DNA from: Bacteroidota bacterium
Lineage (GTDB): Bacteria; Bacteroidota; Bacteroidia; Flavobacteriales_F; PHOS-HE28
NCBI GenBank assembly: GCA_014584605.1
Contig: JACTMO010000065.1
Location: forward strand, 1 to 32,652
Length of the DNA: 32,652 nt
Reading direction: 5' to 3'
Below the pieces are notes generated by a model. The model was given only the letters and a program-made list of their open reading frames with translations. It was not told the DNA's origin and searched no databases. The position numbers were made by a program, and so were the translations under genes. This document shows, piece after piece, positions 1-6,914 of the stretch (position 1 is its first letter; each line of letters starts with the position of its first letter).

Positions 1-1
1 G

Positions 2-196
2 GATTTCAAGAACGCGATGGCCGAGAAGCGCAAGAACGCTATCGGCGAAGGGCTGCCAATCATTCGTGGCGTGATTGCCACGGAACTCGATAAGGTGCTG
101 CCAACCAAAACAGATGCCGTGATTGATGAGACCGGCAAGCAGCAATGCTCGGCAGTCTTTTTGCGCGTAGCGGCAGCATTGGAGGCTTTGCGATGA
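2..196 (+). CDS. 3' end of an unrecognised gene, cut by the left edge
   Basis: An open frame enters from the left edge and ends at a TGA at 194-196. The visible 64 residues are mixed charged and hydrophobic and end in an alanine- and leucine-rich helix (FLRVAAALEALR). I do not recognise the family. It overlaps the next gene by ATGA, which suggests one translationally coupled operon. Codon use (GAT, AAA, CAA, GAA) and the strong Shine-Dalgarno site for the next gene, inside this gene's end, match the rest of the left segment and not the GC-rich Bacteroidota sequence that starts near 2,225. It is probably a phage or other mobile-element gene, but that is inference from its neighbours. Confidence 0.55.
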   Translation, partial: DFKNAMAEKRKNAIGEGLPIIRGVIATELDKVLPTKTDAVIDETGKQQCSAVFLRVAAALEALR

Positions 197-1167
197 ATCA
201 AGATTTTCTGGCACAGGTTGGCGGTCGCTTAGTGAGTGGAGATTGGCATTTTGGCTGGATTCCGCACGATATGCGAACGCTCGGCCAAAAGAAAGCTGCT
301 GAATCGGCACTCTCGACCATGCCGGAGTTCCGTATTGTCGGCAGCACAAATTACGCGACGGACAAGGTTTGCTTGTTCGACCTGTGGAAACATCCCGATG
401 TTGTCAAGGCATTGGGCTATCCGTTTGAAGGGACGCACCAATTGACTGGCTCTTGTGTCGGAGCTGGCGGAGGCAACGCTTTGGCATCTGTGGCGTTCGC
501 GGATTGCTTGATTCGCAAAGAACCGGAGCGAATCTATCTGCCGTTCTGGTTGCTCCCCTATGGCCGGTCGCGGTATTACTTGGGCGACCGTGGTCCTGGC
601 GAAGGATCAACAGGATCGACTTTCGCCAAAGCGGTCAGGGAAGATGGGTGTTTAGATAACAACGATTCGACGCTCGACCTGCCAAAGCCTAATAACTCGG
701 ATGCCCTAGTCTGGGGCAGTTCGGTCGAAATGAAATGGTCAGACGGTGGGGCCATTGCATCCAAGTATCTAACCGCAAGTCGAAAGAATCTGGTTAGGAC
801 AACTGCCGAGTGCAAGTCTGCCGATGCAGTTCGCGAGGCTATTTGCAATTGGTATCCAGTGACCTGCGCATCAATGTACGCCCATCAACCCAGAGTTGAG
901 AAGGGTGTGCTGATTGGGCGCAAATCCGGCTCATGGTCGCATCAGATGTCGATCCAAGCATGGTGGAATAATCCCGATTTCGGCGAACTCTACTGGCTCA
1001 TGAACCAATGGGGCAAAGATGCCCACGGGATCGACCCGGCAGGTGGCCCGCCGGGGGGCGTGTGGATTACGAAGGCCGATATGGATTGGATATGTCGAAC
1101 GGGCGAAGTGTACGCCTTCAGCCAGCATGACGGATTCCCAGCCCAAACCTTTTCTTGGACGATTTAA
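193..1167 (+). CDS. papain-like cysteine peptidase (C1-fold), phage-like
   Basis: 324 residues. I chose ATG 193 over an upstream in-frame ATG at 145 because GGAGG lies at 181-185 and the start overlaps the previous stop as ATGA. Three motifs in the usual order suggest a C1 papain fold: TGSCVGAGGG with Cys88, where papains have a GSCWAF-like helix start; WSHQMSIQAWW with His250; and WLMNQWG with Asn271, which resembles the classical NSWG. There is no signal peptide, so it would be cytoplasmic or virion-associated. Such peptidases occur in uncultured phages and Planctomycetes-type genomes. The substrate is unknown: maturation of structural proteins or host lysis are both possible. The fold call rests on motif order and spacing, not on a database match. 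Confidence 0.6.
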   Translation: MNQDFLAQVGGRLVSGDWHFGWIPHDMRTLGQKKAAESALSTMPEFRIVGSTNYATDKVCLFDLWKHPDVVKALGYPFEGTHQLTGSCVGAGGGNALASVAFADCLIRKEPERIYLPFWLLPYGRSRYYLGDRGPGEGSTGSTFAKAVREDGCLDNNDSTLDLPKPNNSDALVWGSSVEMKWSDGGAIASKYLTASRKNLVRTTAECKSADAVREAICNWYPVTCASMYAHQPRVEKGVLIGRKSGSWSHQMSIQAWWNNPDFGELYWLMNQWGKDAHGIDPAGGPPGGVWITKADMDWICRTGEVYAFSQHDGFPAQTFSWTI

Positions 1168-1191
1168 CCTTTTTGATTCTGGAGGTCTGCA

Positions 1192-1596
1192 ATGCAATGG
1201 ACGAAAGATGACGTAAAATCGGCAGCAACAACGATTGGCAAACTTGGCGGCTTATTAGCCAAGCTCACGCCGACCCAGGTGGATGATCAAATCATCGCGA
1301 TCATTGCCAAGATCGGCGACAACGATCAGGCATGCGAAGCGGTTGCGGCCATGCTGAATATCTTTTTCAGCAGCATGCCGACGCCGCCCGCACCCGTGCC
1401 GCATGCCGTCGGTTCGATGGAAGCGCAATTCGATTATGGTGCCCTGGATTTCGGCAGCAGGCTGGACCGCATCAAGGAATGGTGTGCGAAACATGGGAAA
1501 GAATTTGGTGCCATTCCCGTGTGGATTTTGCCGCTGTTGCTTTCCGTTCCGTGGGATCGCGTGATTGGGTATTTAATCAGTCTGTTCAGTCGGTAG
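1192..1596 (+). CDS. small hypothetical protein with hydrophobic C-terminus
   Basis: 134 residues, family not recognised. The start at 1192 has a strong Shine-Dalgarno site (CTGGAGG, 6 nt upstream), as in the preceding gene 24 nt away, so the two probably share a transcript. The N-terminal half is predicted helical (residues 1-60). A proline-rich hinge (SMPTPPAPVP) follows, and the last 30 residues form a hydrophobic stretch (IPVWILPLLLSVP, then VIGYLISLFS) that could be one membrane segment. Its position after a peptidase in a phage-like block would suit a holin-like or virion-associated role, but no motif supports that directly. Confidence 0.6.
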   Translation: MQWTKDDVKSAATTIGKLGGLLAKLTPTQVDDQIIAIIAKIGDNDQACEAVAAMLNIFFSSMPTPPAPVPHAVGSMEAQFDYGALDFGSRLDRIKEWCAKHGKEFGAIPVWILPLLLSVPWDRVIGYLISLFSR

Positions 1597-1755
1597 AGAA
1601 TCACAGCACTGGCCCGGCGAAGTCTCTGGATAATTTCAGAAACACGCGGAGTCAAAGAAAGCAATCTGATTGTTTTCAGTGCGACGCATAGCTGGGTTGG
1701 TGCTTGAACTTTCATTTAGGAGTTTGGCGGCGGTTCCTTTTACCGAGAGGTCATC

Positions 1756-3576
1756 ATGCGAATCCTGCATACACTTTTGTTCATGACGCATCTATCAGGC
1801 TTTGTGATGCAGCAGCCCGACCGCGATCGCATGCTCTGGCTTTGGGCGGTCGCGAAAGCCGAAGCTGAAGCTACAAGCAAACCAGAACCGAAGCCCGATC
1901 CAAAGCCCGGACCGGTCGTTGAATCGCTGCCAAAACTCAAGCATGGCGACGTTGGCCGCGTGTTTGTCACGGGAGCCGAGACCGCTCAATCGGTACGGCT
2001 TGGATCGGATGAATACGGCTGGGCCATCCTGACCAGATTGCCAAGTGGCGAATGGCACGCTGACATCAGCCATCTCGATAAGGGCAAGCATTACTACGGC
2101 TGGATTGCGGTAACGGAGAATGGCCGGGAGATCCGTAAACGCATTGAATTTGTGGGCGGCACAAACTATCGAACGGCTGCTCCCAAGATCGAGCAACCAA
2201 CCTTGCAATACGATTATCCGTATGTGACGCCGTCGGGCGCCTTCAGCAAGCCGGTGGGCGGGGGCTTCTTCACCCTCTTCAACAGCGCTTACCAGGCCGA
2301 GTGGCGCACCCCCTTCGGCAGCATGGGCGAGATCACCGGCCTGGCCGACCTGCGCCTGCTCAACACCACCCAGGGCCGCTACGCCTACCTCACCGGCACC
2401 ACGGCGGGGCTGGCGGACCCGGCGCTCTTTCCCCTGGACGTGGTGGACCTGCCCGGCACGGCCGACTATTACCAAGGCACCCCCGGCGGCGGCCAGCGCG
2501 ATGCCTATGTGGCCCGCTTGAACCTGGACACCTACCAGATCGAATGGTGTACCTACTGGGGTGGCAATGGCCGCGAACTGGGGCTTGCCTTGGAGGTGAT
2601 GAGCAGCGAGGCCTTCGGCACCTTCATCTGGGTGGGAGGCACCACCCGCAGCACCAACCTCACCGCCGCCCAGCTGCCCGCCGGTGGACCCTTCGCCTTT
2701 CACCAGGATGTGCCCGGTGGCCAGGGCGATGGCTACCTGCTCAAGTTCGGCCACGGCAACAGCGCCCTGCTCTGGGGTAGCCTCTACGGCGGCGAGGGCC
2801 CCGATGCCGTGCTGGACCTGGAGGTGGACCCGGCCTGCAACGCAGGCGGCACCGGCTGCCGCCTGTACGCCACCGGGGAGACCGGCAGCGCCACCGGCAT
2901 CTGGCACGCCGGGGCGGGCACCCTGTACGATCAGCCCTTGCTAGGCACCTTCGGGGGCGACCGGCGCGATGCCTTCGTGCTGGTGGTGAACGGCGCCACC
3001 CAGGAGCCCATTTGGACCACCTACTGGGGCGGCATCCACGCCGATCGCGGCTGGGGCGTGGCCGCAAGCGTCACCGAGCTCTACCTGGCCGGCGGTGCCA
3101 TCAGCGACCAGTTGAGCTTTCCCCTGCGCGAGTTCGACCCCCTGAGCCCGCTGGACTGGTACGATGGCGACCTCACCAACAACCTGGGCGGTGGATATGG
3201 CTGGATCTCCACCAACAACACCCACTACTACAACCCCATCGACGACTTCTTCGCCATCGACCCGCATCCCGGCCACAGCCACGATGGCTTCATCTGCAGC
3301 TTCGGGCTCTCGCCCAACCTGAGCGTGTCCGAGACAGCCCCTGGGGACCAAGCCCCGTGGTTGATCCCCCTGGAGCCCGGCCGGTGGCGACTTCGGCTGC
3401 CGACAGGTTCGGTGGGCCAGTTGGCCGTGTGGGACGCGCAAGGCCGCTTGGTGCTGATGCAAAGCAATGCCCGTGACGGCCACGTGGTGGACCTGGCCGC
3501 AGCTGCACCAGGCGTGTATCTGGCGCGTTTGGAGGAAGCGAACGGTGCGGTGCGATCGGTTAAGGCCCTTCGGTGA
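1756..3576 (+). CDS. chimeric ORF: secreted Pro-rich protein N-terminus joined to T9SS beta-propeller
   Basis: This 606-residue frame appears to be two unrelated halves. Residues 1 to about 155 start after GAGAGG, carry a signal-like hydrophobic start, a proline-lysine linker (KPEPKPDPKPGP) and a small beta-rich domain, all with left-segment codon use. From about residue 157 the codons become strongly GC3-rich and the sequence becomes an SBBP-type beta-propeller with recurring blades (WCTYWGG, WGSLYGG, WTTYWGG). A T9SS sorting tail follows at residues 533-606 (PGRWRLRLPTG, GQLAVWDAQGRLVLMQ, APGVYLARLEE). The right half should be a surface or secreted protein exported by the Bacteroidota type IX system, with its true signal peptide missing. 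Frame continuity across the join could be chance (one in three). It overlaps the next gene as TGATG. Confidence 0.6.
   Translation: MRILHTLLFMTHLSGFVMQQPDRDRMLWLWAVAKAEAEATSKPEPKPDPKPGPVVESLPKLKHGDVGRVFVTGAETAQSVRLGSDEYGWAILTRLPSGEWHADISHLDKGKHYYGWIAVTENGREIRKRIEFVGGTNYRTAAPKIEQPTLQYDYPYVTPSGAFSKPVGGGFFTLFNSAYQAEWRTPFGSMGEITGLADLRLLNTTQGRYAYLTGTTAGLADPALFPLDVVDLPGTADYYQGTPGGGQRDAYVARLNLDTYQIEWCTYWGGNGRELGLALEVMSSEAFGTFIWVGGTTRSTNLTAAQLPAGGPFAFHQDVPGGQGDGYLLKFGHGNSALLWGSLYGGEGPDAVLDLEVDPACNAGGTGCRLYATGETGSATGIWHAGAGTLYDQPLLGTFGGDRRDAFVLVVNGATQEPIWTTYWGGIHADRGWGVAASVTELYLAGGAISDQLSFPLREFDPLSPLDWYDGDLTNNLGGGYGWISTNNTHYYNPIDDFFAIDPHPGHSHDGFICSFGLSPNLSVSETAPGDQAPWLIPLEPGRWRLRLPTGSVGQLAVWDAQGRLVLMQSNARDGHVVDLAAAAPGVYLARLEEANGAVRSVKALR
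2205..2250. other. probable assembly or recombination junction
   Basis: Base composition, codon choice, Shine-Dalgarno use and protein family all change within about 40 bases. To the left are AT-tolerant codons (CAA, GAT, TAT, AAA); from about 2,235 almost every third base is G or C. The protein turns from a small domain behind a proline linker into a T9SS beta-propeller without its expected signal peptide. No inverted repeat, att-like direct repeat, tRNA or integrase lies at the join. The best reading is a chimeric contig, with a true insertion edge as the alternative. Confidence 0.6.
3352..3576 (+). repeat. direct repeat copy 1, encodes a T9SS sorting tail
   Basis: 225 bp (74 codons plus stop) that aligns without gaps to 4797-5021. 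By hand I count about 14 mismatches (about 94% identity), most at third codon positions, with only two residue changes (Ser to Val and Ala to Val). The similarity stops abruptly upstream of the APWLIPLEPG motif. Confidence 0.9.
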
Positions 3577-5021
3577 TGAGGAGCGCCAGGACCTTGGCGG
3601 TGCTGCTGATGTGCGGCACCGGAGCGGCGGGCATGGGGCAGTACTGGGCACCCTTGCAGCCCTTGGCAAAGCTGCACTCGCAGGTGAATGTGGTTTACGG
3701 GGACAGTGTGTGGGATAAGCTCTTAGTTGGCGGCAATTTCAAGTGGGCGGTGGTGGGGTCTGATTCGATCTACACCGCTGGTGCTGCCATGTGGGATGGA
3801 GCTGCATGGTCAGCGCTACCTGAGCCGGTCGGTCTCTGTGGAAGCGGGAATGGTTGTCACCCGATCTGGGAGTTCATGCGTGTAGACGGTCAACTGCACG
3901 TCAACGGTGCCTTCGTGTTCCTTGATGCGGACTCCATATACACCGAGTCCTTTGCCCGGTGGAACGAGCAGACCAACGGGTGGGAGCGCCTGCCCTGCGT
4001 GAACCCCGGGGTGGGCGGCATGGCCACCCTGGTGCCGCACTTTCCGCAGGACACCATGTACCTCACCGGTTACCGGGGCACCCTGTGCGGCTACGACAGC
4101 AGCTGCGTGTTCGCTTACGTGGGCGATACCATCGTGCCCAGCCCCTACCGGGCGCCGGTGCTGCACCACGGGCCCACCAGCTACGTGGGCTTCGCCTTTA
4201 AGTACCAGGGTGTGCCCTACATCACCGGTCTGTTCTTCGACCCCCTGCAAGGGCAGCACTACAGCTTCATGCGCTGGAACGGCGCGGCCTGGGAGGCTGT
4301 GCCAGGGTGGAGCACCCTGGACCCGATCAAGGACGTGCTGATCAAGGACGGCTGGCTGTATGTGTGCGGGTGGTTCTTCGAGGCGGGCGGAGCGCCGGGC
4401 AACATGGTGGCGCGCTTCAACGGAACGCAGTGGCAGACCTTGGGCAGTGGGCTCCTGGCGGCGCTGCCCGCAAGCACGCAAGGCGTGGCGCTGGACCTGC
4501 ACGCGTGGAACGGCGACCTGTATGTGGCCGGGCAGTTCAACTACGCCGGCGGTGTGCCGGCGGAGAACGCCGCGCGCTGGGACGGCAGCCGCTGGTGCGG
4601 CCTGGGGGGCAGCTATGCCATGCAAACCCCGGGTGGCAAAGCGAACGGGTTCACCGTGTGGCGCGATGAGCTGTACATGTCAGGCGGCTTCGTCACCATC
4701 GACGGCGACACCCTGTGGCACGTGGCGCGGTGGCTGGGCCAGGTGGAGAACTGCAGCGCCCCGGTGGCGGTGATGGAAGCGGCGGAGGATGACGAGGCCC
4801 CCTGGTTGATCCCTCTGGAGCCCGGGCGGTGGCGGCTTCGGCTGCCGACAGGTGTGGTGGGCCAGTTGGCCGTGTGGGACGCGCAAGGCCGCCTGGTGCT
4901 GATGCAAAGCAATGCCCGCGACGGCCACGTGGTGGACCTGGCCGTAGCTGCACCGGGCGTGTATCTGGCGCGTTTGGAGGAAGCGAACGGTGCGGTGCGG
5001 TCGGTAAAGGCCCTGCGATGA
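3576..5021 (+). CDS. T9SS-sorted secreted beta-propeller (kelch-like) protein
   Basis: 481 residues. The ATG at 3576 shares its A with the preceding TGA (TGATG), so the genes are translationally coupled; a GTG one codon earlier is also possible. There is a short signal peptide (RTLAVLLMCGTGAAG). The body has recurring motifs where a tryptophan in a W(D/N)G turn is followed by W and G, such as ARFNGTQWQTLG and ARWDGSRWCGLGG. These suit a beta-propeller like those in Bacteroidota proteins that report narrative strings. The last 74 residues are a T9SS sorting domain nearly identical to that of the preceding gene. Predicted to be secreted or surface-bound; ligand or enzyme activity unknown. Confidence 0.8.
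   Translation: MRSARTLAVLLMCGTGAAGMGQYWAPLQPLAKLHSQVNVVYGDSVWDKLLVGGNFKWAVVGSDSIYTAGAAMWDGAAWSALPEPVGLCGSGNGCHPIWEFMRVDGQLHVNGAFVFLDADSIYTESFARWNEQTNGWERLPCVNPGVGGMATLVPHFPQDTMYLTGYRGTLCGYDSSCVFAYVGDTIVPSPYRAPVLHHGPTSYVGFAFKYQGVPYITGLFFDPLQGQHYSFMRWNGAAWEAVPGWSTLDPIKDVLIKDGWLYVCGWFFEAGGAPGNMVARFNGTQWQTLGSGLLAALPASTQGVALDLHAWNGDLYVAGQFNYAGGVPAENAARWDGSRWCGLGGSYAMQTPGGKANGFTVWRDELYMSGGFVTIDGDTLWHVARWLGQVENCSAPVAVMEAAEDDEAPWLIPLEPGRWRLRLPTGVVGQLAVWDAQGRLVLMQSNARDGHVVDLAVAAPGVYLARLEEANGAVRSVKALR
4797..5021 (+). repeat. direct repeat copy 2, encodes a T9SS sorting tail
   Basis: Partner of 3352-3576, same length, ending at the same stop codon. The two host genes do not resemble each other upstream of the repeat. 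This points to tail-only duplication or ongoing gene conversion rather than whole-gene duplication. Confidence 0.9.
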
Positions 5022-5035
5022 GGCGTTGATCGCCC

Positions 5036-5773
5036 TTACGCTGTCGCCGCCGTGCACACGCTCACCCGCAGGTCGGGCACGCGCAGCAACGTACGGATGC
5101 AGCCTTCCAGGGTGGCGCCGGTGGTGACCACATCATCAATGAGCAGCACATGCGCGCCGGCGAGCGGGCGTGTATCACCGAGCTCGAAGGCCTCCTTCAC
5201 GTTGGTCCAGCGTTCCCAGCGGCCTTTGCGGGTCTGCGTGGTGGTGCGCACCACGCGCATCAGCCCCTGGTCGGGCAGGCACAGAGGCCACAGCTCGCGA
5301 AAGCCGTCCACCAGCACCTGGCTCTGGTTGTAGCCGCGCTGGCGGAGCCGACCAGGGTGCAGCGGTACGGCCAGCACGTGGTCCACCGTGGCAAAGCGGG
5401 GGCTGCTGCGCAGGGCTTCGGCCATCCACCGGCCCAGTTCCAGCCCCACGGCCTGATCCCCCTGATACTTCAACCGGTGCAACATCCGTTGAACACGGCC
5501 CCTGCGGTTGAACTGCAGCAGGGCCGCAGCGGCCTCCACCACCACCTTGCCATGGAAGAGCCGCTCCATCCGGTTGCCCGCCTGCAGGTGCATGCCGGTG
5601 CGCGGCAGGTCATGCATGCAGGGCAGGCACACAGCCTTCTCGTGGGCCATCAACGGACGGTCACAGGCGCTGCAACAGCGCGGCAGGAACAGGTCGGCCG
5701 CATCCAGCAACCAGCGCCCCATCCCCGTCGTCGCCTGGGCGGCCATACCGGTCGAAGTGTTGATAATTGCCAT
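5036..5773 (-). CDS. ComF-family phosphoribosyltransferase-like protein
   Basis: 245 residues from ATG 5773 (inference); ATG 5722 is an alternative that removes a poorly conserved start. The family is homologous to the competence protein ComF and to GntX, and is linked to DNA uptake and processing, though its reaction is not established. Visible features are an N-terminal double-CxxC zinc-ribbon (CCSACDRPL then CLPC), the AVPLHPGRLRQRGYNQS segment, and the type I phosphoribosyltransferase PRPP loop VLLIDDVVTTGATLEGC near the C-terminus. The length matches the usual 220-250. It converges on the T9SS gene at 5021 with a 14-bp gap and is divergent from the coiled-coil gene at 5833. Confidence 0.9.
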   Translation of the reverse strand: MAIINTSTGMAAQATTGMGRWLLDAADLFLPRCCSACDRPLMAHEKAVCLPCMHDLPRTGMHLQAGNRMERLFHGKVVVEAAAALLQFNRRGRVQRMLHRLKYQGDQAVGLELGRWMAEALRSSPRFATVDHVLAVPLHPGRLRQRGYNQSQVLVDGFRELWPLCLPDQGLMRVVRTTTQTRKGRWERWTNVKEAFELGDTRPLAGAHVLLIDDVVTTGATLEGCIRTLLRVPDLRVSVCTAATA

Positions 5774-5832
5774 CGAAAGCCCGGAAGGGCCCGTTGTACG
5801 GGGGTAATTTAGCGGCCCGAGCCCGAACATAC

Positions 5833-6747
5833 ATGGACCAGACCGGAAACAACCCCCAACCCGCCAAGCCCCGTTCCAACGTCGCGCTGCTGGCGTTGGT
5901 GGTGCTGCTGCTCATCAGCAATGTGGTGATGCTGTACCTGCTCATGCAGAGCAAGCGTCAGGAGGAGGCGACCCAGACCGAAGTGGTGAAGGTGTCCAGC
6001 GAGAAGGAGAACGTGACGCGGATGCTGGAGGACATGCTGGCCCAGTACGACACGCTGGAGACCGAGAACGAGCAGCTGCGCGTGGAGATGGACGCCCAGA
6101 AGCAGCAGATCGAGAACCTGCTTGAGCAGGTCAAGAAGGGCAACTACAGCCTGGCCAAGGCGCAGAAGGAGGCCGCCACGCTGCGCAAGATCATGAAGGG
6201 TTATGTGGCCACCATCGACTCCCTGAACCAGGTGAACCTGCAGCTCACCGCCGAAAAGGCCAACCTGACCCAGGAACTGGGCACCGTGCAGGGCCAGAAG
6301 GACGCGCTGGAGCAGCAGACCGCCGAACAGCAGGCCCTCATCGCCAAGGGCTCGGTGCTCACGGCCACCACCATGAGCGCCGGCGCCGTGATGCTGCGCA
6401 ACAACGGCAAGCAGGTGGACACCGACCGGGCCAAGAAGGCCGAGATGGTGAAGTGCTGCTTCACCCTCGGGGAGAACCGCGTGGCGCGCACCGGCGACAA
6501 GACGCTGTACATGCGCATCATCAGCCCGGACGGCCAGGTGCTGCCGGCCAGCGAGGCCAACAACCGCTTCCAGTTCGAAGGCGTGGAGGGCGAGTTCAGT
6601 GTGAAACGGGAGGTGAACTACCAGGGCGTGCCGGTGGATGCCTGCATGTTCTGGACCGCCAGCGGCGAGATGCGCACCGGCCAGTACATCGTGGAGGTGT
6701 ACGAGAGCGGCGGCAAGGTGGGGCGTGCCACCTTCGATCTGAAGTAG
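5833..6747 (+). CDS. membrane-anchored coiled-coil protein
   Basis: 304 residues from ATG 5833; an in-frame ATG at 5767 would overlap the divergent gene's start and adds an unlikely N-terminus. A proline-rich cytoplasmic start precedes one transmembrane helix (about residues 17-38, VALLALVVLLLISNVVMLYL). A long heptad-rich coiled coil spans about 45-170, and a compact beta-rich C-terminal domain lies at about 190-304. Proteins with this layout are common and conserved in Bacteroidota and are often misnamed as chromosome partition proteins. Function is unknown. The C-terminal domain presumably sits in the periplasm (inference). A TAATTTAG sequence at 5805-5812 could be a weak -7 element. Confidence 0.8.
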   Translation: MDQTGNNPQPAKPRSNVALLALVVLLLISNVVMLYLLMQSKRQEEATQTEVVKVSSEKENVTRMLEDMLAQYDTLETENEQLRVEMDAQKQQIENLLEQVKKGNYSLAKAQKEAATLRKIMKGYVATIDSLNQVNLQLTAEKANLTQELGTVQGQKDALEQQTAEQQALIAKGSVLTATTMSAGAVMLRNNGKQVDTDRAKKAEMVKCCFTLGENRVARTGDKTLYMRIISPDGQVLPASEANNRFQFEGVEGEFSVKREVNYQGVPVDACMFWTASGEMRTGQYIVEVYESGGKVGRATFDLK

Positions 6748-6779
6748 ATCACAACGCAGCGCTTGTTCGGGGATCCCAG

Positions 6780-6834
6780 CCACGGGACTTCCCGGCCTCG
6801 GCCGCCCATGCTTGGCCGGGCCATGTACCCGTGG
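6780..6834. terminator. two-tier hairpin between convergent genes
   Basis: An outer 7-bp stem (6780-6786 with 6828-6834, CCACGGG/CCCGTGG) encloses an inner 7-bp stem (6791-6797 with 6814-6820, CCCGGCC/GGCCGGG). It lies between the end of the coiled-coil gene and the end of the barrel gene, and could serve both directions. There is no T-run, so intrinsic termination is uncertain. Confidence 0.4.
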
Positions 6835-6914
6835 GCACCGCTTGCGCGCATCGTTCGGCATCCGATCCGGAGAAGTGGCCTCGTGACCCGTCCCGCAAGG
6901 GATGCCGGACCGGC

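Noticed and set aside
6888-6902. A GCAA-loop hairpin (GTCCC/GGGAT) as a terminator or RNA element
   Set aside because: The stem is only five pairs with one G-T pair. It lies in a GC-rich gap where such stems are common by chance.
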